NCBI GenBank assembly: GCA_025359965.1
Contig: JANYDC010000064.1
Span: 1-63,685 of the forward strand
DNA from: Pedosphaera sp.
GTDB lineage: Bacteria > Verrucomicrobiota > Verrucomicrobiia > Limisphaerales > SXQI01
Length of the DNA: 63,685 nt
Direction: 5' to 3'
Part shown: piece by piece, positions 52,241 through 60,744 of the stretch
Numbering within the stretch: position 1 is the first letter of the stretch
How the letters are laid out: each line of letters opens with the position of its first letter
Program-made: the position numbers and the translations under genes
Notes under the pieces: model-generated
What the model was told of the DNA's origin: nothing
Database searches by the model: none
The model's input: the letters and a program-made list of their open reading frames with translations, nothing else

Positions 52241-53206
52241 ATGCAACAGCAATCGTCACCCCACCACCGAAGAACCAAAATCCTCCTCAACTCGGGAACT
52301 AACGAGGCGGAGTTCATCGAGTTTTTTCTTGGAGAAGGAAGCTACGGCATCAATGTCGCCAAAGTCCTGCGTGTGATAGCCGTCAAAAACACCACCATCA
52401 CCGAGCTACCTGACAGCGCGCCTGCAATCAAAGGCGTGATCCATTTGCAAGGCAAGCCAGTCCTCCTTGTAGACCTCAAACGTGCTCTTGGGATTTCTGG
52501 CACCACAGAAAACAGTGAGAGAGACTTGGTGTTGGTCGCCAAATTCAACCAGAAAGTGATCGGATTTCTAATAGATGGGGTCTCCAAAATCCATCGTACC
52601 ACTTGGAAAGAGTTCGAGCCGGTATCCGTCAGCGGGTTGAAAGACAATGAAGGCGGTTACATCACGGGCACCATCAAAATGTCGGACCACATCGTCGTTG
52701 TGCTTGATTTGGAGCGCATGATGCTTGCCTACATGCCAGCTTCAGAAGTACGCCAACTTGCCGCAGTGTCGTCAGAAATGCAAACCAGACGCAGCCAACT
52801 TCGTATCGTCTACGCGGAGGACTCGCGCATGATCAGGAACATCACAGTTAAAACTCTGGAAAAAGCAGGTTTTGCCAATATTCGAACCTTCGACAACGGT
52901 GCCGAAGCACATGATTTTATGAGGGTCGCGCATGATGAGGCATCGAAGCATTCGAACTCTCTTCGTTCGGTAATCGATCTCGTTATTACGGACATTGAAA
53001 TGCCCCAAATGGACGGGTTAACCCTTTGTCGGGAAATCAAAGGAGGCCACATGGGTTCGCAAGTGCCGCCTGTGCTTATTTACTCCTCACTGATCAACGA
53101 TGAAATGGCGCGCAAATGCGTAACGGTTGGAGCTGACGCTCAACTAAGCAAGCCTGACGGCGTGGATATGGTAGCAATGATCGACCGGCTCTGTCTCACT
53201 GAATAG
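52241..53206 (+). CDS. cheV: CheV-like protein (CheW domain plus receiver domain)
   Basis: 321 aa from ATG 52241 (a TTG five codons earlier also keeps the frame). Residues about 20-165 form a CheW-like coupling domain ('FIEFFLGEGSYGINVAKVLRV', 'IKGVIHLQGKPVLLVDLKRAL', 'GVSKIHRTTWKEFEPV', 'DHIVVVLDLERMM'). Residues about 190-318 are a receiver domain with 'IVYAEDSRMIRN', Asp in 'LVITDIEMPQMDGL', 'LIYSSLIN' and Lys in 'QLSKPDG'. The arrangement is that of CheV. No cheA, cheR or chemoreceptor gene is in the window; an orphan 4HB sensor lies 17 kb away. It follows the STAS gene by 94 bases and may share its operon. Confidence 0.9.
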   Translation: MQQQSSPHHRRTKILLNSGTNEAEFIEFFLGEGSYGINVAKVLRVIAVKNTTITELPDSAPAIKGVIHLQGKPVLLVDLKRALGISGTTENSERDLVLVAKFNQKVIGFLIDGVSKIHRTTWKEFEPVSVSGLKDNEGGYITGTIKMSDHIVVVLDLERMMLAYMPASEVRQLAAVSSEMQTRRSQLRIVYAEDSRMIRNITVKTLEKAGFANIRTFDNGAEAHDFMRVAHDEASKHSNSLRSVIDLVITDIEMPQMDGLTLCREIKGGHMGSQVPPVLIYSSLINDEMARKCVTVGADAQLSKPDGVDMVAMIDRLCLTE

Positions 53207-53234
53207 CCTAAAAACTCCAGTCCGAATGTAAATC

Positions 53235-53279
53235 CCCGCCTCGCTCCCCCAAAGGAGTCTGGCGGGTGTTTTATTTTGT
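53235..53279 (+). terminator. Intrinsic terminator after the CheV-like gene
   Basis: CCCGCC (53235-53240) pairs with GGCGGG (53261-53266) around a 20-base interior, followed by TGTTTTATTTTG. It lies 28 bases past the CheV-like stop. Confidence 0.75.
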
Positions 53280-53421
53280 TAATAATCGACTAGCATGTTC
53301 AAAAAGAACCACTCAAAACAAAACATGAAAATCATTCACACATTACCATCACGACATTCACCAACGATAAAGCCTTTGTTTACAACGTCTTATACATGCT
53401 TTACTAAGATTTAAACACGGG

Positions 53422-53439
53422 TTGGCATCGTGGTTGCTT
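53422..53439 (+). promoter_or_regulatory. Sigma-54-type promoter upstream of glnB-amtB
   Basis: TTGGCATCGTGGTTGCTT matches the sigma-54 consensus TTGGCAC-N5-TTGCT closely, with GG at 53424-53425 and GC at 53436-53437 exactly 12 apart. It lies about 175 bases upstream of glnB. Nitrogen control of glnB and amtB by sigma-54 and an NtrC-type activator is well known in other bacteria, so the site fits its context. Confidence 0.7.
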
Positions 53440-53585
53440 AAGCCGTGTGCCGCCGAATTGGAAAATCTTGAAAAGCCCTTGGAATCCCCGTCCAAGATTC
53501 GCCTCAGCTTTTGCCTGCTCTCGGAGGTCATGGCCGCAATACCTGTGGTCAGGGAAATATCGCACCTCACCGTGGAACGCGATGA

Positions 53586-53951
<366 letters not shown>

Positions 53952-53984
53952 CCCAGACCCATACCACTCGCAATTACCTGAAGC

Positions 53985-55496
53985 ATGAAAAAATTACTCG
54001 CCATTTATGGACTGCTGGCCGCGCTGACAATGGCGCCTCTTGCTCTCCAAGCTCAGACCGCAGCAGATACAAACGCGGTGGCCGCTGCCACCAACGCCGT
54101 CGCAGCAGCTGCCACAACCAAAGCGGACCCAACTCTGGAACAGCGAATCATCGACCTCGAAGCCTACGTGAATAACGGGGCACGTGGAGCAGATGCCGCC
54201 GATGCCAAGATCAGTTCAAAAATCACTGGGGCGGGTCCCGGCCATAACGGCTTCCAAATGGTTTGCGCCGCATTGGTGCTTTTCATGACCCTGCCCGGTC
54301 TGTTCCTGTTCTACGGTGGCCTGGTCCGCAAGAAAAACATCCTCTCTGTCGTGGCCCAATGTTTCGGAATCGCAGGATTGGTGACCATCCTCTGGTATCT
54401 GTTCGGATACAGCTTTGTTTTTGCAGATGGCGCCAAGCCTTGGTGGGGTGACTTCTCAAAGTTTGCCATGTTGAACAATGTGGATTCCAATCCAAACACC
54501 AACTACAGCTACTGGGTATCTCAGAATGTGTTCTCCATGTACCAGCTGATGTTTGCAATCATCACTCCGGCCCTGATTCTGGGTGCCATCGCCGAGCGCA
54601 TGAAGTTCTCCGCAATCATGATTTTCGTGGCCCTCTGGATGGTCATTGTTTACTTCCCTCTCGCTCACGCCGTGTGGGGCATTAATGGTGCCATGAACGG
54701 GGTCTGGAATGCCGATGCCTCTATCAAAGCAATTGACTTCGCTGGTGGCACGGTCGTTCACATGTCATCCGGTTGGTCCGCCCTGATCCTCTGCTTGATC
54801 CTCGGCAAACGCCTCGGTTACGGCAAGGAACCTATGCAACCCCACAGCATGACGATGTGCGCCATCGGCACCGGAATGCTCTGGGTTGGTTGGTACGGTT
54901 TCAATGCTGGTAGCGCCGTGGCTGCTGATGGCGTTGCCGCCAACGCTTTCACCACCACCACCATCGCGGCCGCAGTTGCCTCCTTCGTCTGGGGTATGGC
55001 TGAATACGTGATCAAGGGCAAACCAAGCATCCTGGGTTTCTGCTCGGGAGCTGTGGCCGGCCTGGTCGTAGTGACTCCTGCCTGCGGATTTGTCACCCCT
55101 GGCGGCTCATTTATCATCGGTATTCTGGCTGGCATCGTTCCCTTCCTTGCTTGTTGGAAGCTTAAGGCAATCTTCGGTTACGATGACGCTCTGGACACCT
55201 TCGGAGTTCACGCCGTCGGTGGCACCATGGGTGCCCTCCTAACTGGCATGCTGGCTCGCAACTCCGCCAACGCCAACCTCGCCACCAACTTAAAGACCTA
55301 TGTCACCGACAATCTCTTCCAACCCTTGGTCATGGAGCAGATCAAAGCCATGGTGATCACTATTGTCCTTAGTATTGTTGGAACAGTTGTCATCGCCTTC
55401 ATCACCAAAGCAATTGTTGGGCTCCGCGTCGATGAGGAAGTGGAAACCCTCGGTCTTGACCTTGCCGAACACGGCGAAGAAGGTTACCACGGTTAA
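53985..55496 (+). CDS. amtB: Ammonium transporter AmtB with N-terminal exported extension
   Basis: 503-aa NH3/NH4+ channel. A signal-peptide-like start ('MKKLLAIYGLLAALTMAPLAL') leads into about 60 exported residues rich in Ala and Thr with a possible short coiled coil ('LEQRIIDLEAYVN'). Eleven membrane segments follow with 'FLFYGGLVRKKNILS', 'AERMKFSAIMIFVALW', 'FAGGTVVHMSSGWSAL' (first pore His), 'GWYGFNAGSAVAADG' and 'FGVHAVGGTMGALLTG' (second pore His). The pore motifs are intact. Regulation by the PII protein upstream is expected. Confidence 0.97.
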   Translation: MKKLLAIYGLLAALTMAPLALQAQTAADTNAVAAATNAVAAAATTKADPTLEQRIIDLEAYVNNGARGADAADAKISSKITGAGPGHNGFQMVCAALVLFMTLPGLFLFYGGLVRKKNILSVVAQCFGIAGLVTILWYLFGYSFVFADGAKPWWGDFSKFAMLNNVDSNPNTNYSYWVSQNVFSMYQLMFAIITPALILGAIAERMKFSAIMIFVALWMVIVYFPLAHAVWGINGAMNGVWNADASIKAIDFAGGTVVHMSSGWSALILCLILGKRLGYGKEPMQPHSMTMCAIGTGMLWVGWYGFNAGSAVAADGVAANAFTTTTIAAAVASFVWGMAEYVIKGKPSILGFCSGAVAGLVVVTPACGFVTPGGSFIIGILAGIVPFLACWKLKAIFGYDDALDTFGVHAVGGTMGALLTGMLARNSANANLATNLKTYVTDNLFQPLVMEQIKAMVITIVLSIVGTVVIAFITKAIVGLRVDEEVETLGLDLAEHGEEGYHG

Positions 55497-55530
55497 TTGT
55501 CGGTAAGGGTACACCCCTTAAACGCACGCG

Positions 55531-55564
55531 ACGGCGCGACCCTTATAGGTCGCGCCGTTTTTTT
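55531..55564 (+). terminator. Intrinsic terminator of the glnB-amtB operon
   Basis: An 11-bp perfect stem ACGGCGCGACC/GGTCGCGCCGT with a 6-base loop runs directly into seven T residues, 35 bases past the amtB stop. Confidence 0.95.
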
Positions 55565-55620
55565 GGGGGCACGGTTGAACTCTTGTGTATCAGAAAGGCT
55601 TCCGATATACTAAAGGAGTA

Positions 55621-55911
55621 ATGACTGATCCTGAAAATGGCTCGGAACAAGCCGACGGTTGTCTTCAACCGTTCGTCTGTCCTTTGAATCAGGTCAGGGC
55701 GGGAACGTCTGTCCGCATTAAGCAGCTCACCGCTCCTCCCGAAGTAACCCATCGGCTTCGTGAAATGGGATTTTGCGAGGAACAGAAGATTAAACTGCTC
55801 AGCCAAAGCACCAATATCATCTGTCAGGTTTGCAACGTCCGCCTGGGCATTAGCAGCCAACTCGCATCCAAGATCATGGTGGAACTCGTGGCTCCCGCGC
55901 GGGTCGCATGA
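55621..55911 (+). CDS. feoA: FeoA-family protein, first copy
   Basis: 96 aa from ATG 55621. The SH3-like FeoA core is 'LNQVRAGTSVRIKQLTAPP', then 'EVTHRLREMGFCEEQKIKL' and 'CQVCNVRLGISSQLASKI'. About 25 extra N-terminal residues precede the core and it contains three to four Cys ('GFCEEQ', 'IICQVCNVRLG', plus two near the N-terminus), unusual for FeoA. It probably assists FeoB in ferrous iron uptake. Its stop overlaps the next feoA start (ATGA). Confidence 0.85.
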   Translation: MTDPENGSEQADGCLQPFVCPLNQVRAGTSVRIKQLTAPPEVTHRLREMGFCEEQKIKLLSQSTNIICQVCNVRLGISSQLASKIMVELVAPARVA

Positions 55912-56156
55912 CATCTATGACAGAGGGATTGAAGCCACTCACCGCACTTTCCACAGGCCAGCGCGCTGTGCTTCGCCAACTGAATGTTGAACCAGCAAAC
56001 CGGCCACGGCTTATGGAAATGGGCCTCATCTCCGGGACTACTGTTGAACTGGTAAGGTTCGCCCCCATGGGCGATCCAGTGGAAATCAAAGTACGCGGTT
56101 ATCACCTGACTCTGCGCCGCCACGAGGCTGACATGCTCTTTGTTGAAACGGTCTAA
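55908..56156 (+). CDS. feoA: FeoA-family protein, second copy
   Basis: 82 aa, starting at ATG 55908 inside the previous stop. It has the normal FeoA order 'LKPLTALSTGQRAVLRQL', 'RPRLMEMGLISGTTVEL', 'APMGDPVEIKVRGYHLTLRR' and 'EADMLFVET', closer to the usual family than the first copy. It lies 10 bases before feoB. Two divergent FeoA proteins before one FeoB suggest that they have separate roles or form a heteromer. Confidence 0.92.
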   Translation: MTSMTEGLKPLTALSTGQRAVLRQLNVEPANRPRLMEMGLISGTTVELVRFAPMGDPVEIKVRGYHLTLRRHEADMLFVETV

Positions 56157-56166
56157 CCCCGCTGAG

Positions 56167-58401
56167 ATGCAAGCTCTGACCTCCCCTGCCCCAACCAGTG
56201 ATCGCGCCCCATTTTGGGTGGCTCTGACGGGCAATCCCAACTGCGGCAAATCCACCTTGTTCAATGCACTGACAGGCTTGCGGGCCAAAGTGGGAAATTA
56301 CGCCGGTGTCACGGTGGAGCGAAAGGAGGGACGGCTTCTCCATGTCCCACAGGGTCGAGAAATCAATTTGCTTGATCTCCCCGGCACCTATTCCCTCAGT
56401 CCAAAATCCCTCGACGAAAGAATCGCACGTGATGTCCTTCTGGGACGACTCAAAGAGGTTTCCAAACCGGATTTAGTGGTCGTGGTGCTCGATGCATCGA
56501 ACCTCGAGCGCAATCTTTATTACGCCACTCAAGTCATCGAGCTGGGATACCCCACGCTGCTGGTGTTGAACATGATGGACGTGGCCAGTGATAATGGATC
56601 ACTCATCAGCGCGGAAATTCTTGCCGAAAATCTGGGCGTGCCGGTCATTCCCATGATCGCAAGCATGGGGCAAGGGGTTGAAGTTCTCCGGGCAAAAATC
56701 ATCAGTGGAGAAATCCCTGAACGATCTCGTCGAGCCATTCCTGAGCACCATCAATTAGTCAAAGACCAGATTGCCAAAATCAGCGCTATAATCCGGACGA
56801 ATAATAAGACTTCAATCCCCTTGCCCGAGGCAACAGCAGAGCTTCTGCTGGGTGATGAAAGAACTTCGGCCGCCGACCTTGATCTGCCGAATCCCGTCCA
56901 CGATCAAGTGCTGGCAAGCCGTCTTTTACTGCAAGCTGAGGGCATTGACTGGACAAGCGCCACCATCGAAGCACGCTATACTGCGATTCACGAGATTTTT
57001 GAAAAAGCCGTGACAGGAAATGGTGATCAAGGTGAGAGCTTCAGCGACAAGCTCGACCACATCTTGACACACAAATTTTGGGGTGTTCTGATCTTTATTG
57101 CGATTATGACGGCCATGTTCCAGAGCATCTTCACGCTCGCGGAATATCCCAAGCATTGGATTGAGACAGCAGTCAACTTGCTCTCAGTTGGAGTTGGGAA
57201 TCTAATTCCGCCCGGAGATTTGCACAGTCTGATAGTTGATGGTGCCATAGCGGGGGTTGGTTCGATCATCACCTTCCTTCCGCAGATCTGTCTCTTGTTT
57301 CTTTTCATAGGATTGTTGGAGGACACTGGATACATGGCTCGGGCGGCCTTTCTGATGGACCGGCTGATGAGCCGCGTGGGACTGCACGGAAAAAGTTTCA
57401 TTCCTATGCTCAGCTCCTTTGCCTGCGCGATTCCAGGCATTCTCGCCACACGCACCATTGAGAATGCCAAGGACAGACTGGCCACCATTTTAGTCGCGCC
57501 GTTAATGAGCTGCTCCGCCAGACTGCCTGTTTACACCCTTTTAATTGCCGCATGCATTCCAGAAAAAACCATCCTTGGCGTGCTGAAACTTTCGGCTCTC
57601 ACCATGCTTGCGATGTACCTTCTCGGCATTATCGTCGCGCTTTTGATGGCATGGCTGTTCAAAAAAACCCTTTTACGCGGAGAACCTCCTTTACTGATCA
57701 TGGAGCTTCCCCCTTATAAAAGGCCGATGGTTAAAATGGTCCTCCGCCACATGTGGGACCGCTCCAAAATGTTCCTTCGTCGGGCCGGAACTGTGATTTT
57801 GGGAATCTCCATCCTGCTTTGGTTCCTCGCCACTTACCCGCGTCATCCTGAATTCAAAAAAGAATTTGAAGCCAAACGCACGCAAGTCGAACAACAGTTT
57901 GCCAATGCACCCGATCCCAAGGCCACGGAATCGGCGCTCTTGGACCTCGAACGCACTTTGGCCGGGGAACAATTGCGCCAAAGTTACGCTGGTAAGTTGG
58001 GCCACCTAATCGAGCCCGTCATAGCTCCCCTCGGTTTTGATTGGAAAATCGGCATTGGAATTATCGCCTCATTCGCCGCACGCGAAGTCTTCGTGAGCAC
58101 CATGTCAACGGTATATAACGTGGGAGGCCCTGACCAAAAGGAAGACGACAACGTAGCCATCGCCAAAACCCTGCAACGACAGGTCAGGCCCGATGGCGGC
58201 CCGGTTTACACTCCATTACTGGGTGTCACTTTGATGGTCTTCTATGTTTTCGCCCTCCAATGCGCCAGCACTGTAGCCGTGGTGCGGCGCGAGACCAACT
58301 CATGGAAATGGCCCGCCTTTCAATGGCTTTACATGGGCGTGCTGGCCTGGGGACTAGCGTTCATAACCTACCGGCTCGGTTTGGCGCTCGGATGGAATTA
58401 G
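56167..58401 (+). CDS. feoB: Ferrous iron transporter FeoB
   Basis: 744 aa from ATG 56167; upstream in-frame codons overlap feoA. The cytosolic GTPase domain has G1 'GNPNCGKSTLFNAL', G3 'LLDLPGTYSLSP' and G4 'LNMMDVA', followed by a helical linker. The membrane domain includes two 'Gate'-type motifs, among them 'LEDTGYMARAAFLMDRLM' and 'HGKSFIPMLSSFACAIPGI'. Near the C-terminus 'FAAREVFVSTMSTVYNV' and 'VFALQCASTVAVVRRET' are present, the latter with the conserved Cys. All expected parts are there. It is the last gene of the feo operon. Confidence 0.97.
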   Translation: MQALTSPAPTSDRAPFWVALTGNPNCGKSTLFNALTGLRAKVGNYAGVTVERKEGRLLHVPQGREINLLDLPGTYSLSPKSLDERIARDVLLGRLKEVSKPDLVVVVLDASNLERNLYYATQVIELGYPTLLVLNMMDVASDNGSLISAEILAENLGVPVIPMIASMGQGVEVLRAKIISGEIPERSRRAIPEHHQLVKDQIAKISAIIRTNNKTSIPLPEATAELLLGDERTSAADLDLPNPVHDQVLASRLLLQAEGIDWTSATIEARYTAIHEIFEKAVTGNGDQGESFSDKLDHILTHKFWGVLIFIAIMTAMFQSIFTLAEYPKHWIETAVNLLSVGVGNLIPPGDLHSLIVDGAIAGVGSIITFLPQICLLFLFIGLLEDTGYMARAAFLMDRLMSRVGLHGKSFIPMLSSFACAIPGILATRTIENAKDRLATILVAPLMSCSARLPVYTLLIAACIPEKTILGVLKLSALTMLAMYLLGIIVALLMAWLFKKTLLRGEPPLLIMELPPYKRPMVKMVLRHMWDRSKMFLRRAGTVILGISILLWFLATYPRHPEFKKEFEAKRTQVEQQFANAPDPKATESALLDLERTLAGEQLRQSYAGKLGHLIEPVIAPLGFDWKIGIGIIASFAAREVFVSTMSTVYNVGGPDQKEDDNVAIAKTLQRQVRPDGGPVYTPLLGVTLMVFYVFALQCASTVAVVRRETNSWKWPAFQWLYMGVLAWGLAFITYRLGLALGWN

Positions 58402-58419
58402 AGAACCCCCTCTAAACTG

Positions 58420-58818
58420 TTACTTAGCTGTATTGAGCAGTTTAAGAGCCTTGCGGGCATCAGAGACACGCAGAATAAGCAGCCCCTTTTTCGCAACCGG
58501 ACTGGTGGCGCAATAGGCGTACTCAATATTGATCTTGCCCTCGGCCAATGTCTCGGAAATGCGAGCCAGCGAGCCAGGGCGATTATCCCCGGGAATCATC
58601 AGCACATCACTCTCAACCACAAGAGTGCCGCGTTCCTCAAAAATATCCAAAGCGCGGCGTGGGTCGCTCAAAATCATCCTAATCACAGAGTGATCCACCG
58701 TGTCACTCGTCATGATCGCGTAAATGCTTATTTTGGCATCAGCCAAAGCGCGACACACGGTAGCCAACATTCCCGGCCGGTTGTCGAGGAAGAGGGCAAG
58801 CTGCGAAACAATCTCCAT
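58420..58818 (-). CDS. Protein with two ACT domains
   Basis: 132 aa from ATG 58818; upstream codons in the open frame are not supported. The first ACT repeat is 'SQLALFLDNRPGMLATVCRAL' with 'KISIYAIMT', the second 'VLMIPGDNRPGSLARISETL' with 'INIEYAYCA'. Each has the ligand-binding 'N-R-P-G' turn. Such double-ACT proteins bind amino acids and regulate metabolism without catalysis. The target is unknown. Convergent with feoB, 18 bases apart. Confidence 0.88.
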   Translation of the reverse strand: MEIVSQLALFLDNRPGMLATVCRALADAKISIYAIMTSDTVDHSVIRMILSDPRRALDIFEERGTLVVESDVLMIPGDNRPGSLARISETLAEGKINIEYAYCATSPVAKKGLLILRVSDARKALKLLNTAK

Positions 58819-58904
58819 ACGCCATAGAATAGGCGTGAGTTGCCAAAACACAAACAGAACCAAGACAAGTTTTTAGTAAATCAACAGTAGTCCGCTGATC
58901 CAAC

Positions 58905-59948
58905 TCACCTTCTCCACCAACTGCGGGTACCGGCAACCGCCGACACACCTGCGCCTCCACTGGAGGGAGCACCTTCAACGTTGAACTTCCGCATCAACAA
59001 CTGACTCCTTGCTGAAGTCAGCTCCATGATAAACTCATCGTAACTTTGAAATCGATCGGAAGGCTTTTTGGCCATGGCTCGTACCAAAGCGTCGCTCGTA
59101 ACCTGCGAAACCTCGGGAATCACAGCGATAGGTGGAGTCAGCGCAGTGTGTATGTGAGCTGCCACCACTTCCTCCACGGTTGGCGCCTCGAACGGCACAT
59201 GGCCTGTAAGGGCATGATAAAGGGTGCCCGCCAGACTGTACATGTCCGAGAGGAAATCCTCGCCTTCCCGTTTCACTTTCTCGGGCGCGATATAGTACGG
59301 AGTACCCCAGATGGGTCCGTCCTCTTCCAAACCAGCAGCCGCGTTGCGAGCCAATCCAAAATCTACCAACTTAGGCTCCCCTTCACCATTATACAGAATG
59401 TTGCCTGGCTTTAAATCACGGTGAAGAAGCTGATGTTTCAGTGCGGTATCGAGCGCCGAGGCAACCTTAATGCCAACATCGAGCACATCCAACTCAGGCA
59501 GCCGAGTTTCTTTCTCAATTCGGTTGTCGACACTGCCACGATCTGCCAACTCCATCACCAGATATAACTGCCCCTCAAAATCATCAAAAGTGTAAATGTG
59601 GATGATGTTCGTATGATTGAGACATGCTGCCGCACGTGCCTCGCGGTAAAAACTTTCGAGCACTTGGGGATCGTCCGCCATCTCCCTCTTCATCAGCTTC
59701 ACCGCCACCTCACGGTACAACATAGTATCCCAAGCCCGATATACCGTGCCCATGCCGCCTGAGGCAATTGCTGATCGCAACTCGAACTGCCGCAATGACA
59801 TCGGCATCATCAGACTGGTGCCGCATTTAGTGCATGGAGTAGTCCCGAGAGGCGGGAGATCGCCTGGAACAAAAATTTTCGCACCGCACCCCGAGCAGGT
59901 GATCATGCGCAACGGCTTTCTTTCAGAGCTTTGAACCGACATTACCAT
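58905..59948 (-). CDS. Hanks-type Ser/Thr protein kinase with N-terminal zinc ribbon
   Basis: 347 aa. It begins with a small zinc-ribbon ('CSGCGAKIFVPGD' and 'CTKCGTSLMM', four Cys), then a kinase domain with 'IASGGMGTVYRA' (Gly-rich loop), 'REVAVKLMKRE' (Lys), 'HRDLKPGN' (catalytic), 'VDFGLARN' (DFG), 'GTPYYIAPE' and 'DMYSLAGTLYHALTG'. All catalytic residues are intact. It ends shortly after the kinase domain with no membrane segment, so it is a cytosolic kinase. Substrates are unknown. An in-frame ATG two codons after the first is also possible. Confidence 0.95.
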   Translation of the reverse strand: MVMSVQSSERKPLRMITCSGCGAKIFVPGDLPPLGTTPCTKCGTSLMMPMSLRQFELRSAIASGGMGTVYRAWDTMLYREVAVKLMKREMADDPQVLESFYREARAAACLNHTNIIHIYTFDDFEGQLYLVMELADRGSVDNRIEKETRLPELDVLDVGIKVASALDTALKHQLLHRDLKPGNILYNGEGEPKLVDFGLARNAAAGLEEDGPIWGTPYYIAPEKVKREGEDFLSDMYSLAGTLYHALTGHVPFEAPTVEEVVAAHIHTALTPPIAVIPEVSQVTSDALVRAMAKKPSDRFQSYDEFIMELTSARSQLLMRKFNVEGAPSSGGAGVSAVAGTRSWWRR

Positions 59949-60077
59949 AACACCCTATCATTTAATGGAGCCCCCACAAGAGCGGAGCCAATGGTTCGAT
60001 TCATCAATGAGTTTCATGGCATTCATTGACGAGTCAGACCTAAGAAAAAAGCCGCATCAATCATGCCAATATGATAG

Positions 60078-60105
60078 TTGACAATCGCTTTGCCTTTGTT
60101 ATTCT
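60078..60105 (+). promoter_or_regulatory. Vegetative promoter candidate
   Basis: A perfect TTGACA (60078-60083) and TATTCT (60100-60105) are spaced by 16 bases, on the plus strand, with no coding frame for over 200 bases downstream. It would start a transcript near 60112 that runs through a hairpin region to a strong terminator at about 60297. Confidence 0.5.
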
Positions 60106-60111
60106 CCATAT

Positions 60112-60297
60112 GCAGTTAGAGAGCGATGACTATCGTATTCCATAACCCAATGACCGCGTGCCAGTGCCTACGGATTGTATCCGCAGCACAATGGATGCGT
60201 CATTCAACCCGCCCGCCGGAGGTTGGCAGATAAAAGGTATTTTAACCGAATTTCTGAAAAACCCACGGCTGGCACAACCACCGTGGGTTTTTCTTTT
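60112..60297 (+). ncRNA. Candidate small RNA or attenuated leader
   Basis: Between a good promoter and the small 99-aa gene lies about 186 bases with two structured parts. At 60149-60204 an interrupted hairpin forms from AATGAC(C)GCG with TGCGTCATT and, inside it, GTGC..CGGAT-TGT-ATCCG..GCAC. At 60258-60293 a perfect 12-bp stem AAAAACCCACGG/CCGTGGGTTTTT is followed by CTTTTG, an intrinsic terminator. It may be a free-standing small RNA. Alternatively it is a leader with a terminator controlling the gene that starts 39 bases later. No known class is recognised. Confidence 0.45.
60258..60297 (+). terminator. Strong intrinsic terminator upstream of the 99-aa gene
   Basis: A 12-bp perfect stem with 12-base loop ends in TTTTTCTTTTG. 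No plus-strand coding gene ends here, so it must close a non-coding transcript or act as an attenuator. Confidence 0.85.
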
Positions 60298-60335
60298 GTT
60301 CAATCAAAACCTCACGGTAACCGTCAGTAAAGAAG

Positions 60336-60635
60336 ATGAATAAGTATTATCACGAAAACGATGAAGCCCGGTTCGACCACGGCGTGAAGGAGGCTTTTGC
60401 CAGCCTTCACGAGAAGTTGTTGCACCGAACGCTGGAAGAGACCGAAACCTTGGGCTTGCATGCCGTCCTCCGCGCCGCTGCCAATGACGCGGCGAGTCTC
60501 GCATGGACGACTGCCTTTCCCCTCTTGGTGTACCCAACCTTGCTGGTCGAGAAATTGGCCATCGCCAGATTGCAGGAAACCCGCCGTGAACGAATCTTGG
60601 AACGCTCCCAGATGATTCTGGAGCAAGCCGTATGA
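60336..60635 (+). CDS. Small hypothetical protein (99 aa)
   Basis: No family recognised. The protein is largely helical: 'MNKYYHENDEARFDHGVKEAF' then 'LHEKLLHRTLEETETLGLH', a short hydrophobic stretch 'FPLLVYPTLLVEKLAIARL' and a charged C-terminal helix ('ETRRERILERSQMIL'). The hydrophobic part could be a weak membrane or partner-binding helix. Codon structure looks genuine and there is a terminator/attenuator 39 bases upstream of its ATG. Confidence 0.65.
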   Translation: MNKYYHENDEARFDHGVKEAFASLHEKLLHRTLEETETLGLHAVLRAAANDAASLAWTTAFPLLVYPTLLVEKLAIARLQETRRERILERSQMILEQAV

Positions 60636-60659
60636 TGCCTCGCGCCGCTAGAAACAACT

Positions 60660-60738
60660 GGCCTGCGGCGGACGACTTGAGCGGTTGCCTACCCTGTCAC
60701 TGACAGGAGGCAAACCTCTCAAATCGTCCGCCCAGGCC
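60660..60738. repeat. 79-nt near-perfect long hairpin between convergent genes
   Basis: The left arm (GGCCTG, GGCGGACGA, TTGAG, GGTTGCCT) pairs with the right arm (AGGCAAACC, CTCAA, TCGTCCGCC, CAGGCC) with only a few mismatches or bulges. A CCTGTC-ACT-GACAGG hairpin forms the tip. About 35 base pairs form in total. It lies 25 bases after the 99-aa gene and 7 bases before the end of the MoeB-like gene, so it may be a bidirectional terminator, although the arms are far longer than usual. A small palindromic repeat element or a structured RNA are alternatives. Confidence 0.7.
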
Positions 60739-60744
60739 CTTTTG

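Noticed and set aside
60158..60343. 61-codon frame across the hairpins at 60.15-60.30 kb
   Set aside because: It reads straight through two hairpins and an intrinsic terminator, so it is unlikely to be translated; an RNA explanation fits better.
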